Below, one piece after another: positions 54,246 to 63,065 of a stretch of DNA of 64,000 bases. Origin of the DNA: GCA-002708315 sp963676635. GTDB taxonomy: Bacteria; Bacteroidota; Bacteroidia; Bacteroidales; F082. The notes under the pieces are model-generated. The model had not been told where the DNA came from and did no database searches. It saw nothing but the letters and a program-made list of their open reading frames with translations. Where the stretch lies: the NCBI GenBank assembly GCA_963676635.1, contig OY781105.1:930001-994000 (forward strand), given 5' to 3'. The stretch's first letter is position 1. Every line of letters starts with the position of its first letter. Made by a program: the position numbers and the translations under genes.

Positions 54246-56588
54246 TTGAAAACAAGAATATTAATTATAAGCATATTATTTCTGCTAATTAACAACCTGA
54301 TAACTGCTGAAGTTGCAGGCAATAAAAGCACCATAAGCGGATACATTACCGACTCACAGAACGGTGAATCGCTGCCAGGTGCAACAGTATTTGTAAAAGA
54401 AATCAAAGCTGGCACAAGCTCAAATTCATATGGCTACTATTCTTTAAGTTTATCACCGGGTGAATATACCTTTATATATACATTTATGGGATATTCTGAA
54501 AAGACCATCACAATTGACCTCAGAGCAGACACAACAATAAACATTGAACTCACATCCGTCAGCACCGACCTCAGTGAAGTTGAAGTTACCGGAGAAGCTA
54601 CCAATGCCAATGTAACAAATGTACAGATGAGCGTCAATAAGATATCCGGAAAGGAGATACAATCAATACCTGCACTAATGGGAGAAGTTGACCCCATTAA
54701 AGCACTACAAATGCTTCCGGGAGTTAAATTCGTAGCAGAAGGCTCATCAGGACTAAGCATACGCGGAGGCGGTCCGGATCAGAATCTTATGCTACTTGAT
54801 GAAGCCACTGTTTATAATGCGGGGCATCTTATGGGGTTTTTCTCTGTATTTAACAACGACGCAATAAAGAATGTAGAACTTTATAAAGGTGACCTCCCTG
54901 CAAAATACGGAGGACGTCTAGCCTCTCTTATTGATGTAAAGATGAAGGAGGGTAACACAAAACAATTCCATGGCAATGGAGGCATAGGACTAATCTCGAG
55001 CAGGCTTATGGTTGAAGGACCTGTTCAAAAGGATAAATCATCATTTATGGTTGCCGGCCGCCGTTCTTATGCAGACTTATTTCTTAGACTTTCACCCAAT
55101 GAAGACATAAGAGGCAATATATTGTATTTCTACGATTTAAATGCCAAAGCCAATTATATCCTTAACGATAAAAACAGATTCTATATTTCCGGATATTTCG
55201 GTAAAGATGTAATGAAAAGTGGGATATTTGGCATGAACTGGGGCAATACTACAGGCACAATGAGATGGAATCATATTTTCCATGAAAAACTATTCTCAAA
55301 TTTCACATTCATTGCCAGTAGGTTTAGTTATAACCTTGGTATACCAGAAGGAAATGAAAACTCCTTTGAATGGCTTTCAGATTTAAAAGACTACAATTTA
55401 AAAGGTGATTTCACATGGTTCGCAAACGCCAATAATAAAGTAACATTTGGCGTATCAGGCCTTATCCACAATTTCTTCCCCGGCGTTATAGAAGGTACTA
55501 GCGAAGAGTCATTTATCAGTAAATATGAGCTGGATCATCAGTATGCACTGGAAAGTGGTATCTACCTCAGCAACGAGCAAAAGCTTGGGTCTACTTTTGT
55601 GCTAAAATATGGTCTTCGCTTCAGTATGTTCAATAATGTAGGACCAGGCACTGTTTACAATTATGACTCTCTGGGTATAATGACCGACTCCACACATTAC
55701 CCCGGAGGTGATTTCTATAACACCTACACAGGATTAGAGCCAAGAGTGGGGCTGGTTTACATCATCAACGAAAGTTCTTCAGTAAAGGCAAGCTACTCAA
55801 GAAACATACAATACATACAGCAGGCGCAGAACTCCACCGCCGGCTCACCTCTCCATGTTTGGTTTCCGGCAAGCCCAAACGTAAAGCCGCAAATTGGTGA
55901 TCAGTATGCGTTGGGGTACTTCCGTAATTTCGACAAAGGCAGTTACGAAACTTCCGTTGAAGGATATTACAAAACCACCACCAATGCCGTCGACTTCAGA
56001 GACCATGCCGATCTGTTGCTTAATAAATACCTCGAAGGAGAATTGCTCACAGGCAAGGGATGGAGCTACGGACTGGAATTTCTCGTTAAGAAAACCAGAG
56101 GCAGACTTACTGGCTGGGCCAGCTACACATGGTCGAGGACCTTTCGTGAGATACCGGGAATTAATAATAACAACCCCTACCCTGCTCCTTATGACCGTCC
56201 TCATGATGTTACTCTTGTTGCTAACTTTATCCTTAATGAAAAAATAAGCTTCGGAGCAACATGGACATACCAAACAGGGCAGCCTGTCACTTTCCCGGTA
56301 GGAAGGTTTATCTATGAAAATACGGTAATCCCTGTTTACACAGAAAGAAACAGCTACAGAATGCCCGACTATCACCGGCTGGATCTGTCATGTACATTTA
56401 AGATAAATCCGGATTCTAAAAAAAGATGGAAACAGGAGTTTAATATCTCTGTTTACAATGCCTACAACAGACATAATCCTTATATGATCAGTTTTGAATC
56501 GGAAGATTACAACCCTGATATTAAATATGCTGAAATGGTTTACCTTTTTGGGATTATTCCTTCATTCACTTATAACTTCAGCTTCTAA
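54246..56588 (+). CDS. TonB-dependent receptor with N-terminal CarboxypepD_reg-like domain
   Basis: A 780-residue outer-membrane receptor. A signal peptide is followed by a carboxypeptidase-regulatory-like domain (about 28-105; ISGYITDSQNGESLPGATVFVKEI), a plug domain (about 130-240; DPIKALQMLPGVKFVAEGSSGLSIRGGGPDQNLMLLDEATVYNAGHL), and a 22-strand-type barrel ending in the typical aromatic (IIPSFTYNFSF). The frame starts with TTG at 54246; no in-frame ATG gives a better signal peptide. A DUF4249 lipoprotein gene starts 13 bp downstream, a common Bacteroidota pair of unknown substrate. The plug and short regulatory domain do not mark it as SusC. Confidence 0.92.
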   Translation: MKTRILIISILFLLINNLITAEVAGNKSTISGYITDSQNGESLPGATVFVKEIKAGTSSNSYGYYSLSLSPGEYTFIYTFMGYSEKTITIDLRADTTINIELTSVSTDLSEVEVTGEATNANVTNVQMSVNKISGKEIQSIPALMGEVDPIKALQMLPGVKFVAEGSSGLSIRGGGPDQNLMLLDEATVYNAGHLMGFFSVFNNDAIKNVELYKGDLPAKYGGRLASLIDVKMKEGNTKQFHGNGGIGLISSRLMVEGPVQKDKSSFMVAGRRSYADLFLRLSPNEDIRGNILYFYDLNAKANYILNDKNRFYISGYFGKDVMKSGIFGMNWGNTTGTMRWNHIFHEKLFSNFTFIASRFSYNLGIPEGNENSFEWLSDLKDYNLKGDFTWFANANNKVTFGVSGLIHNFFPGVIEGTSEESFISKYELDHQYALESGIYLSNEQKLGSTFVLKYGLRFSMFNNVGPGTVYNYDSLGIMTDSTHYPGGDFYNTYTGLEPRVGLVYIINESSSVKASYSRNIQYIQQAQNSTAGSPLHVWFPASPNVKPQIGDQYALGYFRNFDKGSYETSVEGYYKTTTNAVDFRDHADLLLNKYLEGELLTGKGWSYGLEFLVKKTRGRLTGWASYTWSRTFREIPGINNNNPYPAPYDRPHDVTLVANFILNEKISFGATWTYQTGQPVTFPVGRFIYENTVIPVYTERNSYRMPDYHRLDLSCTFKINPDSKKRWKQEFNISVYNAYNRHNPYMISFESEDYNPDIKYAEMVYLFGIIPSFTYNFSF

Positions 56589-56601
56589 ATTACAGATAAT
56601 C

Positions 56602-57474
56602 ATGAAAAGAATATCACATAAATATAAACACACCTTAATAATAGTAATGTTAATAACAGGCATAGCTCTGCTTAGCTCATGCACTGAAAGAATAGATATT
56701 AAACTTGATTCAACATATACCCAACTTGCTGTTGAAGGATATATCACACCTGATACCACAAAGCAATATATCAGACTTACGGAAACAGCTGAATATTTCT
56801 CGGATACATCAGCAACATCTGTTACCGGAGCAACAGTTATTGTTAATAATGGTGTTGATGATGTTATTTTCAGTGAGTCACCAACAAAGCCCGGGTATTA
56901 TATGCCCTCAGATGGCTTTATTGCTGATCCGGGTAGTACATATACAACAACTATTGATCTGGAGAAACCCATTAACGGAGATAGTCACTTTACAGCAAAT
57001 GAAACAATGCCTGCTCAATTAGGTGGTGTTGATTCTATTTCCGTTGAATGGAGAAGCAGTTGGGAAATATGGACGATTAAATTTTACGCTCAGGAGCCGC
57101 CGGAAAGGAATTTCTATATGTTCAACGTAATGGTTAATGGTGTTATGCTTACCGATAGTGTACAACGTAATCAGATAAGTGACGACAGACTGTACAACGG
57201 TAGCTATACATATGGGGTTATGGTACAAACACTGGGTGCTGATGAGGCTGCACCGGGAGACACCGTAACCCTAGTGATGTCAAATATCACCAAAGATTAT
57301 TATAATTATATGATTGAACTTCAGGACGAGCTTTGGGGTAGTGATCCTATATTCTCAGGGCCTCCAGCAAATGTCAGCACTAACATCAACAATAATGCTG
57401 TGGGCTATATTGCCTCATTTACCAACACTTATGTGTCAGGTATTGTAAAGAGTAAGGAGTATGGTGAGAAATAA
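56602..57474 (+). CDS. DUF4249 lipoprotein, partner of the TonB receptor
   Basis: A 290-residue lipoprotein with signal MKRISHKYKHTLIIVMLITGIALLSSC (Cys27). The frame could start at 56494 inside the receptor gene, but the ATG at 56602 gives the lipobox. The body fits DUF4249: CTERIDIKLDSTYTQLAVEGYITPDTTKQYIRLTETAEYFSDT in short blocks, VTGATVIVNNG, PGYYMPSDGFIADPGSTYTTTI, and DYYNYMIELQDELWGSDPIFSGPPANVSTNINN. Such proteins are encoded next to TonB receptors and probably act at the cell surface with them. Substrate unknown. Confidence 0.9.
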   Translation: MKRISHKYKHTLIIVMLITGIALLSSCTERIDIKLDSTYTQLAVEGYITPDTTKQYIRLTETAEYFSDTSATSVTGATVIVNNGVDDVIFSESPTKPGYYMPSDGFIADPGSTYTTTIDLEKPINGDSHFTANETMPAQLGGVDSISVEWRSSWEIWTIKFYAQEPPERNFYMFNVMVNGVMLTDSVQRNQISDDRLYNGSYTYGVMVQTLGADEAAPGDTVTLVMSNITKDYYNYMIELQDELWGSDPIFSGPPANVSTNINNNAVGYIASFTNTYVSGIVKSKEYGEK

Positions 57475-57626
57475 GGACCAAAGATTGAAAGTCGGACTTT
57501 GAAACCACGGGACTTTAAGAGTATAGGGCAGTGAAGGCAACTATGGCATTTAGTTATAAGTAATATTCAAGAATGATTTTCCAACAATCTACTACAGTAA
57601 ATAATGTGAATTTGCTTCATTATTCG

Positions 57627-57634
57627 TAATTTTG
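57627..57634 (+). promoter_or_regulatory. -7 box of purB
   Basis: TAATTTTG matches TAnnTTTG, 17 bp before the ATG; an upstream TTTG at 57611 is too close to be a standard -33 element. Confidence 0.5.
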
Positions 57635-57651
57635 CGCAAAAATATTAAATA

Positions 57652-59004
57652 ATGGCACTTTCATCAATAACAGCAGTATCTCCTATAGATGGCAGATACA
57701 ATAGTAAAACAAATGAACTTTCTGATTATTTCTCAGAATATGCATTATTCAAATACAGAGTTAAAACTGAAGTTGAATATTTTATCGCTCTGTGTGAGCT
57801 ACCTCTGCCTCAGCTTGCTGATATTGACAATAGCTTGTTTGACAAAATGCGCGACATCTATCTGAAGTTTACTCCCGAAGATGCTCTCAGCATTAAAGAT
57901 ATTGAAAAAACTACAAATCATGACATAAAAGCTGTTGAGTACTTTGTTAAGGAGTGTATTGATGAAATGGGATTAGGTGAATACAAAGAGTTTGTTCATT
58001 TTGGTCTCACATCACAGGATGTAAATAATACTGCAATCCCTTCTTCCATTAAAGATGCACATAATAAAGTATTATTGCCAGCCTTTAATGAGATACAGGA
58101 TGTTATTAATACTAATGCTCATAACTGGAAAGACATTCCTTTATTAGCTCGTACACACGGACAGCCTGCCTCACCTACAAAACTGGGCAAGGAATTCTTT
58201 GTATTCTTTGAAAGACTTGACAACCAGATAACAATGCTTAACTCGGTGCCAATGACAGGTAAATTCGGGGGTGCAACAGGTAATATGAATGCCCATCATG
58301 TAGCTTATCCACATATCGACTGGCAAAGCTTTGCGTTTGACTTCTTAAAGAACGGACTGGGAATAACTCGCCAGAAGACAACTACTCAAATAGAGCATTA
58401 TGATTACATGGCTGCCTATTTCCAGAATCTCATTAGAATCAATACTATTCTTATCGACCTCTGTCGTGATATATGGACTTATATCTCCATGGATTATTTC
58501 AAGCAGCAAATAAAAGAAGGTGAAGTAGGATCATCGGCAATGCCACATAAGGTAAATCCCATCGACTTTGAAAATGCTGAAGGTAATCTGGGGATTGCCA
58601 ACGCTTTGCTGTCACACCTAGCAGAGAAGTTACCTGTTTCAAGACTTCAAAGAGATCTGACTGATTCCACAGTAACAAGAAACATAGGTGTGCCATTAGG
58701 CCATATGCTTATTGCTTTCAGATCATTGCTTAAGGGTCTGAGTAAGCTTATTGTTAATAAGGAAAAGATCAATAGCGATCTGGAAAACAATTGGCCGGTT
58801 GTTGCTGAAGCAATCCAGACAATATTACGCCGTGAGAACTTCCCCAATCCTTATGAAGAGCTGAAAAAGCTCACAAGGAAAAACACAAAGATCACACATG
58901 AGTCAATACAGGAATTTATTGAGTCACTGAATGTGAGCGACGATATTAAAAAGGAGCTAAAGCAAATCACACCACAAAATTATACCGGTATTGAGCTGGT
59001 ATAA
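57652..59004 (+). CDS. purB: Adenylosuccinate lyase
   Basis: A 450-residue fumarase-superfamily enzyme. It splits SAICAR and adenylosuccinate in purine synthesis, releasing fumarate. Signs: the N-terminal SPIDGRYNSKT, TNHDIKAVEYFVKE, HFGLTSQDVNNTA, ARTHGQPASPTKLGKE, and the superfamily signature GEVGSSAMPHKVNPIDFENAEGN in short blocks with the catalytic Ser loop. The length and the SPIDGRY start identify the E. coli-type PurB. No purine genes are adjacent; a single transcription unit with its own promoter is likely. It is convergent with the TPR lipoprotein gene, 30 bp apart. Confidence 0.97.
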   Translation: MALSSITAVSPIDGRYNSKTNELSDYFSEYALFKYRVKTEVEYFIALCELPLPQLADIDNSLFDKMRDIYLKFTPEDALSIKDIEKTTNHDIKAVEYFVKECIDEMGLGEYKEFVHFGLTSQDVNNTAIPSSIKDAHNKVLLPAFNEIQDVINTNAHNWKDIPLLARTHGQPASPTKLGKEFFVFFERLDNQITMLNSVPMTGKFGGATGNMNAHHVAYPHIDWQSFAFDFLKNGLGITRQKTTTQIEHYDYMAAYFQNLIRINTILIDLCRDIWTYISMDYFKQQIKEGEVGSSAMPHKVNPIDFENAEGNLGIANALLSHLAEKLPVSRLQRDLTDSTVTRNIGVPLGHMLIAFRSLLKGLSKLIVNKEKINSDLENNWPVVAEAIQTILRRENFPNPYEELKKLTRKNTKITHESIQEFIESLNVSDDIKKELKQITPQNYTGIELV

Positions 59005-59034
59005 TGTGAGGATACCGCAAAGTAGAACAATCAA

Positions 59035-59925
59035 CTACTCCCCTGCTAGTCCTTTATAATAATCAGCTTTTTTCTTATCGCTTAATCTGTTATAAATATA
59101 ACTAAGATAATTAGCATATTCCGTCTTTGGATCAACCTCATAAAGCTTACTGAAATATGTCAGTGATTTTTTAAAGTCTACAGTTACCTGATCAAGTGCT
59201 TTTAGTAGAATTCTGTACTGCTTATTGGTTTTATTCTTATTATAAGCCTCCATCTCTTTCTGATAAAGATCTTCAGCTTTGTGATAATATTTCTTACCAA
59301 AATATTTCAATCCAGTAACGTTCTCCGGATCAACAACAAGCATGCGCTCAGCAGTCTCCTCACATTTCTTCTCATTGTCCATACCCTTATTAAGATTATA
59401 ATAAGTCTCCAGCACGCTGATATCACTTATTGAGTCAACAGACCTTCCACCCCATATATCAAGTGCTTTTTCGTAATTATCACTTTCAACATAAATATTA
59501 AGCAACCGTTTCTTCACCTGATTAATTTCATCAGACTCAGGATATTTATTCAGCACATCTTCCAGAGCAAGCATCTCAAGCGAGAGGTTATCGATTTCCT
59601 TGTATGCATCAGCCAGATTAAGATATGTGCTCGCGTTAGCATATTGAGTATATGTAGCTTTCTTCAGATAGTCAATCCCGGATTTTGTTTCACCCAAATT
59701 CAAAGCAGAGATACCTGCATTAGTATAGAAAGGGCAAAGATTCCCATTGTCATTAATTTCATAGGTCTCTATCATCTGTTTATAAACTGACAAAGCCTCA
59801 CCATAATTACCAGAACTAAAAAACTGTTCAGCATTCTGCTTGTTTTCGGCCATTTGCTTACTGGTGCCACATCCGCCAAGAATTAATACCAATGACAAAA
59901 AACCAAATATTATAAATCGTTTCAT
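59035..59925 (-). CDS. TPR-containing lipoprotein
   Basis: A 296-residue lipoprotein (MKRFIIFGFLSLVLILGGC, Cys19) followed by helical repeats from about 30: AEQFFSSGNYGEALSVYKQM, ISALNLGETKSGIDYLKKAT, STYLNLADAYKEIDNLSLEMLAL, NIYVESDNYEKALDIW, and TYFSKLYEVDPKTEYANYLSYIYNRL. These are TPR units, about six in number. It is probably a periplasmic or inner-leaflet scaffold; the partner is unknown. It is divergent from the DUF5606 gene. Confidence 0.85.
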   Translation of the reverse strand: MKRFIIFGFLSLVLILGGCGTSKQMAENKQNAEQFFSSGNYGEALSVYKQMIETYEINDNGNLCPFYTNAGISALNLGETKSGIDYLKKATYTQYANASTYLNLADAYKEIDNLSLEMLALEDVLNKYPESDEINQVKKRLLNIYVESDNYEKALDIWGGRSVDSISDISVLETYYNLNKGMDNEKKCEETAERMLVVDPENVTGLKYFGKKYYHKAEDLYQKEMEAYNKNKTNKQYRILLKALDQVTVDFKKSLTYFSKLYEVDPKTEYANYLSYIYNRLSDKKKADYYKGLAGE

Positions 59926-60066
59926 ATTTCAGAGTTTATGAGTGATACAAGGAATAATCCAAAAAAAAAAGGATTTTTCTTTAAGGCCAGCAAAAGTACT
60001 ATAAAATTATTCAACAGCACTTAATATGCCATTAACTTTGGCTATTGCGTCAAAAAGTTAATAAAA

Positions 60067-60098
60067 TTGCAGAATTTTACAAGTAAATGCTATTTTTG
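60067..60098 (+). promoter_or_regulatory. Promoter of the DUF5606-pyrK-pyrD operon
   Basis: TTG (60067-60069), a 21-bp spacer, and TATTTTTG (60091-60098) lie 18 bp before the ATG. Confidence 0.6.
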
Positions 60099-60116
60099 CA
60101 CAAATTTTGAATTACA

Positions 60117-60596
60117 ATGGATTTAAGTAAAGTTCTATCGATTTCCGGAAAGCCGGGATTATTTTTAATGGTTGGTGAAGCAAAGAACAACCTGATTGTT
60201 GAGTCATTAATTGACGGAAAAAAAACTCCATCATTCGCACACGAGAGAGTAAGTACACTTAAGGAGATAAGTATTTACACAGAGAGTGAAGATATTTCTT
60301 TGGAACAGGTACTGAAGAATATTTATGACAAGTATGAAGGCAAAGCTATTGAAAGTCCTAAAAAGCTTTCAAGCGACAAGCTCAAAGCTCTGTTCGAAGA
60401 AATACTGCCAGACTACGACCGCGATGCTGTATATGTCTCTGATATTAAGAAAGTATTTTCATGGTATAACCTGTTGTTGGAAAAAGGTATCCTTAAATTC
60501 ACAGAAGAAGAGGAATCAGGTAGTGAAGATGCAGCCACTTCAGAGGAGAAGACTGACGAACCAGAACAAGAAACCAAAGAAGAAAATAAAGAATAG
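60117..60596 (+). CDS. DUF5606 protein
   Basis: A 159-residue soluble protein. Residues 1-60 form a small beta domain (MDLSKVLSISGKPGLFLMVGEAKNNLIVESLIDG in short blocks, FAHERVSTLKEISIYT). A helical part follows (LEQVLKNIYDKYEGK, LSSDKLKALFEEILPDYDRDAVYVSDIKKVFSWYNLLLEKGIL). The last 30 residues are an acidic tail (EEEESGSEDAATSEE). This is the DUF5606 family of Bacteroidota, of unknown function. It precedes pyrK by 5 bp. Confidence 0.88.
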   Translation: MDLSKVLSISGKPGLFLMVGEAKNNLIVESLIDGKKTPSFAHERVSTLKEISIYTESEDISLEQVLKNIYDKYEGKAIESPKKLSSDKLKALFEEILPDYDRDAVYVSDIKKVFSWYNLLLEKGILKFTEEEESGSEDAATSEEKTDEPEQETKEENKE

Positions 60597-60601
60597 GTAT
60601 T

Positions 60602-61366
60602 ATGAAAAAAATTCAGGACTTCAGGGTAGTCGGTTATCAATGGCTTAATAACGACAATTATGTTATTACACTCACCAGCGATGAAAAAATCGAGACTATC
60701 CTCCCGGGAAACTTCGCAGAGATACGCGTCCCCGACAGTCCTGACGTTTTTCTCAGGCGTCCTATCTCCGTTCAGGATGTTGACTATGAAAAAAACGAGA
60801 TAAGTTTTTTCATAAAAGCCATCGGAAAAGGCACAAGGAAACTGGGCACACTAATCGAAGGGTCCGTCCTTAACATAGTGTACCCACTTGGCAACTCCTT
60901 CACTGTAAAAGAAAATTCAAAGGCCCTTCTGGTAGGTGGTGGATCAGGCATAGCACCACTAAAACTGTTGGCCGAAGAACTCACAGCACACAATACAACC
61001 GTAACATTTCTGCTTGGCGCAAGAACAAACAATGATGTTTTCTTTGTGGATGAATTCAGTAAATACGGGAAAGTATTAATAACAACTGAGGACGGCTCTT
61101 CAGGAGAAAAGGGATTGGTTACAAACCATTCAGTGTTTGAAGGGGATTTTGACTTTGATATAATTTACACCTGTGGCCCTGATCCAATGATGAAGGCTGT
61201 CTCAAAAATTGCCGGAGAACACAACACTGAGTGTGAAGCCTCACTTGAGAATATGATGGCTTGTGGTATCGGAGCTTGTCTTTGTTGCGTAACACCCACA
61301 CACAAGGGCAACCAATGTGTATGTACTGAAGGTCCTGTTTTTAATACAAAAATTCTGAAATGGTAG
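60602..61366 (+). CDS. pyrK: Dihydroorotate dehydrogenase B, electron-transfer subunit
   Basis: A 254-residue flavoprotein of the ferredoxin-reductase family. It has an FAD-binding barrel (FLRRPISVQDVD, FFIKAIGKGTRKL) and an NAD-binding segment (ALLVGGGSGIAPLKLLAEEL...YTCGPDPMMKAV). The C-terminal 2Fe-2S cysteines are all there (MACGIGACLCCVTP...NQCVCTEGPVF). PyrK passes electrons from the pyrD subunit to NAD+ in pyrimidine synthesis. Its stop overlaps the pyrD start by 7 bp, typical translational coupling of this subunit pair. Confidence 0.96.
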   Translation: MKKIQDFRVVGYQWLNNDNYVITLTSDEKIETILPGNFAEIRVPDSPDVFLRRPISVQDVDYEKNEISFFIKAIGKGTRKLGTLIEGSVLNIVYPLGNSFTVKENSKALLVGGGSGIAPLKLLAEELTAHNTTVTFLLGARTNNDVFFVDEFSKYGKVLITTEDGSSGEKGLVTNHSVFEGDFDFDIIYTCGPDPMMKAVSKIAGEHNTECEASLENMMACGIGACLCCVTPTHKGNQCVCTEGPVFNTKILKW

Positions 61367-62271
61367 ATTTAAGAGTAAATATCGGTGGCTTGTCACTTAA
61401 AAACCCGGTAACAACAGCTTCCGGAACTTTTGGTTTCGGTGAGGAGTTTACCGATTTTATGGATCTTTATAAAATAGGTGGAGTATTTGTAAAAGGACTT
61501 ACTCTTCATAATCGCGAGGGCAATGACTACCCAAGAATGGCTGAAACACCTTCCGGTATGCTGAACGCGGTAGGTCTTCAGAATAAAGGCATTGATTATT
61601 TTCTTGAGAATATCCTGCCAAGAGTAAAAAACATGGGCACAGAGATAATACCAAACATCAACGGATCTGTTGTAGAAGACTACATTGCTGTGGCAGAAAA
61701 ATTAAATGATGTTGATGGCATAAACGCTCTGGAACTTAACATATCATGCCCCAATGTAAAAGAAGGAGGCATGGCATTCGGTGTAAGCTGCCCGTCGGCA
61801 GTTGCCGTTACTGAAGAAGTAAGAAAAGTATTTGCTAAACCAATTATTGTAAAGTTATCACCCAACGTAACTGATATTACAGAAATTGCTAAAGGTGTTG
61901 AAGGTGCAGGCGCTGATGCTGTGTCACTGGTAAACACTTTTCTGGGTATGGCTATTGATGCTAACACCAGAAAGCCAATCCTGTCAACAATAACAGGCGG
62001 ACTTTCAGGTCCAGCTATCAAGCCAATTGCCCTGAGGATGGTATGGCAGGTTTACAATGCCGTTGACATTCCCGTTATGGGTCTTGGAGGCATAATGAAT
62101 GCAACAGATGCTATTGAGTTTATACTTGCCGGTGCATCTGCCATTCAAGTAGGCACAGCCAATTTCATCGATCCTGCTGTAAGCGTTAAGGTTGTTGATG
62201 GAATTACTGAATACTGCGATAAGAATAATATTGATAAAGTTAGTGACCTTACCGGCGCTATGATTATTTAA
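61360..62271 (+). CDS. pyrD: Dihydroorotate dehydrogenase B, catalytic subunit
   Basis: A 303-residue TIM-barrel FMN enzyme of class 1B. It oxidises dihydroorotate to orotate. Visible are TTASGTFGFGEEFTDFMDLYKIG, FVKGLTLHNREGNDYPRMAETPSGMLNAVGLQNKG in short blocks, the catalytic Cys in NISCPNVKEGGMAFG, KLSPNVTDITEIAK, and GLGGIMNATDAIEFILAGASAIQVGTANF. It needs PyrK, with which its start overlaps. Third gene of the DUF5606-pyrK-pyrD unit. Confidence 0.97.
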   Translation: MVDLRVNIGGLSLKNPVTTASGTFGFGEEFTDFMDLYKIGGVFVKGLTLHNREGNDYPRMAETPSGMLNAVGLQNKGIDYFLENILPRVKNMGTEIIPNINGSVVEDYIAVAEKLNDVDGINALELNISCPNVKEGGMAFGVSCPSAVAVTEEVRKVFAKPIIVKLSPNVTDITEIAKGVEGAGADAVSLVNTFLGMAIDANTRKPILSTITGGLSGPAIKPIALRMVWQVYNAVDIPVMGLGGIMNATDAIEFILAGASAIQVGTANFIDPAVSVKVVDGITEYCDKNNIDKVSDLTGAMII

Positions 62272-62341
62272 TTTGAAAGCAGTTTAGAACTTTATCTTGG
62301 GTTAACACCCGATATGAAAAACATTCAATATATTTGCCTCT

Positions 62342-62349
62342 TAATTTTG
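62342..62349 (+). promoter_or_regulatory. -7 box of the APS/PAPS reductase gene
   Basis: TAATTTTG matches TAnnTTTG, ending 4 bp before the ATG, so the leader would be very short or the box is chance; another match (TATATTTG) is at 62329-62336. Confidence 0.35.
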
Positions 62350-62353
62350 TGTT

Positions 62354-63058
62354 ATGGATAAGTCATTAATTGAAAAATGGAATAATGACCTTGCTGGTCA
62401 ATCCCCTGAAAAGGTAATTGAATTCTTTCTAAATCATTTTGGTGATAAGATAGCACTTTCCACAAGCCTGGGATTAGAAGATCAGGCTCTTACTCATATG
62501 ATATCCGGCATTAACCGGAATGCAAACATATTCACATTGGACACGGGAAGGTTATTCCCTGAGACCTATGACCTTATTGACCGCACAGCTAGAAAGTACA
62601 AGGTAAATATTAAAGTATACTTCCCTGATTCTACTGATATTGAGAAAATGGTATCAGAAAAAGGGATAAATCTTTTTTACGATAGTATAGAAAATCGTAA
62701 GCTATGCTGCAAATTACGCAAACTTGTTCCACTGCAACGTGCTATGTCTGGTCTTGACGCATGGATTACAGGCTTAAGAAGAGATCAATCGGTTACACGT
62801 AACAATTTGAAAATGGTTGAATGGGACGAGAATAACAATATGGTTAAAATAAACCCATTTATCGACTGGAGTGAACATGATGTATGGGATTATATTAATA
62901 AGTACTCAGTCCCTTATAATCCTTTACATAAGAAAGGGTTTGCGAGCATAGGCTGTCAACCATGCACAAGAGCTGTTGAGCCTGGTGAAGATATACGTGC
63001 CGGCCGCTGGTGGTGGGAGAACCCTGACACCAAAGAATGCGGACTTCATAAAAAATAA
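62354..63058 (+). CDS. cysH: Adenylylsulfate (APS/PAPS) reductase, 4Fe-4S type
   Basis: A 234-residue CysH-family enzyme of assimilatory sulfate reduction. The SLGLEDQ and TLDTGRLFPETY segments match the nucleotide-binding half. C118-C119 (KLCCKLRK) and C201xxC204 (GCQPCTRAVEPGEDIRAGRWWW) are the four ligands of a 4Fe-4S cluster. C229 in ECGLH is the catalytic cysteine. The presence of the cluster cysteines marks the APS-reducing branch and not the E. coli PAPS-only branch. No other cys genes follow here; a MATE transporter gene starts 7 bp downstream. Confidence 0.93.
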   Translation: MDKSLIEKWNNDLAGQSPEKVIEFFLNHFGDKIALSTSLGLEDQALTHMISGINRNANIFTLDTGRLFPETYDLIDRTARKYKVNIKVYFPDSTDIEKMVSEKGINLFYDSIENRKLCCKLRKLVPLQRAMSGLDAWITGLRRDQSVTRNNLKMVEWDENNNMVKINPFIDWSEHDVWDYINKYSVPYNPLHKKGFASIGCQPCTRAVEPGEDIRAGRWWWENPDTKECGLHKK

Positions 63059-63065
63059 TATTATC

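Noticed and set aside
55845..56375. 176-residue minus-strand frame inside the TonB receptor gene
   Set aside because: The receptor frame is intact and family-typical; the antisense frame has no recognisable features.
54246..57474. SusCD pair
   Set aside because: The lipoprotein is DUF4249-like, not SusD-like, and no glycan-processing enzymes are nearby.
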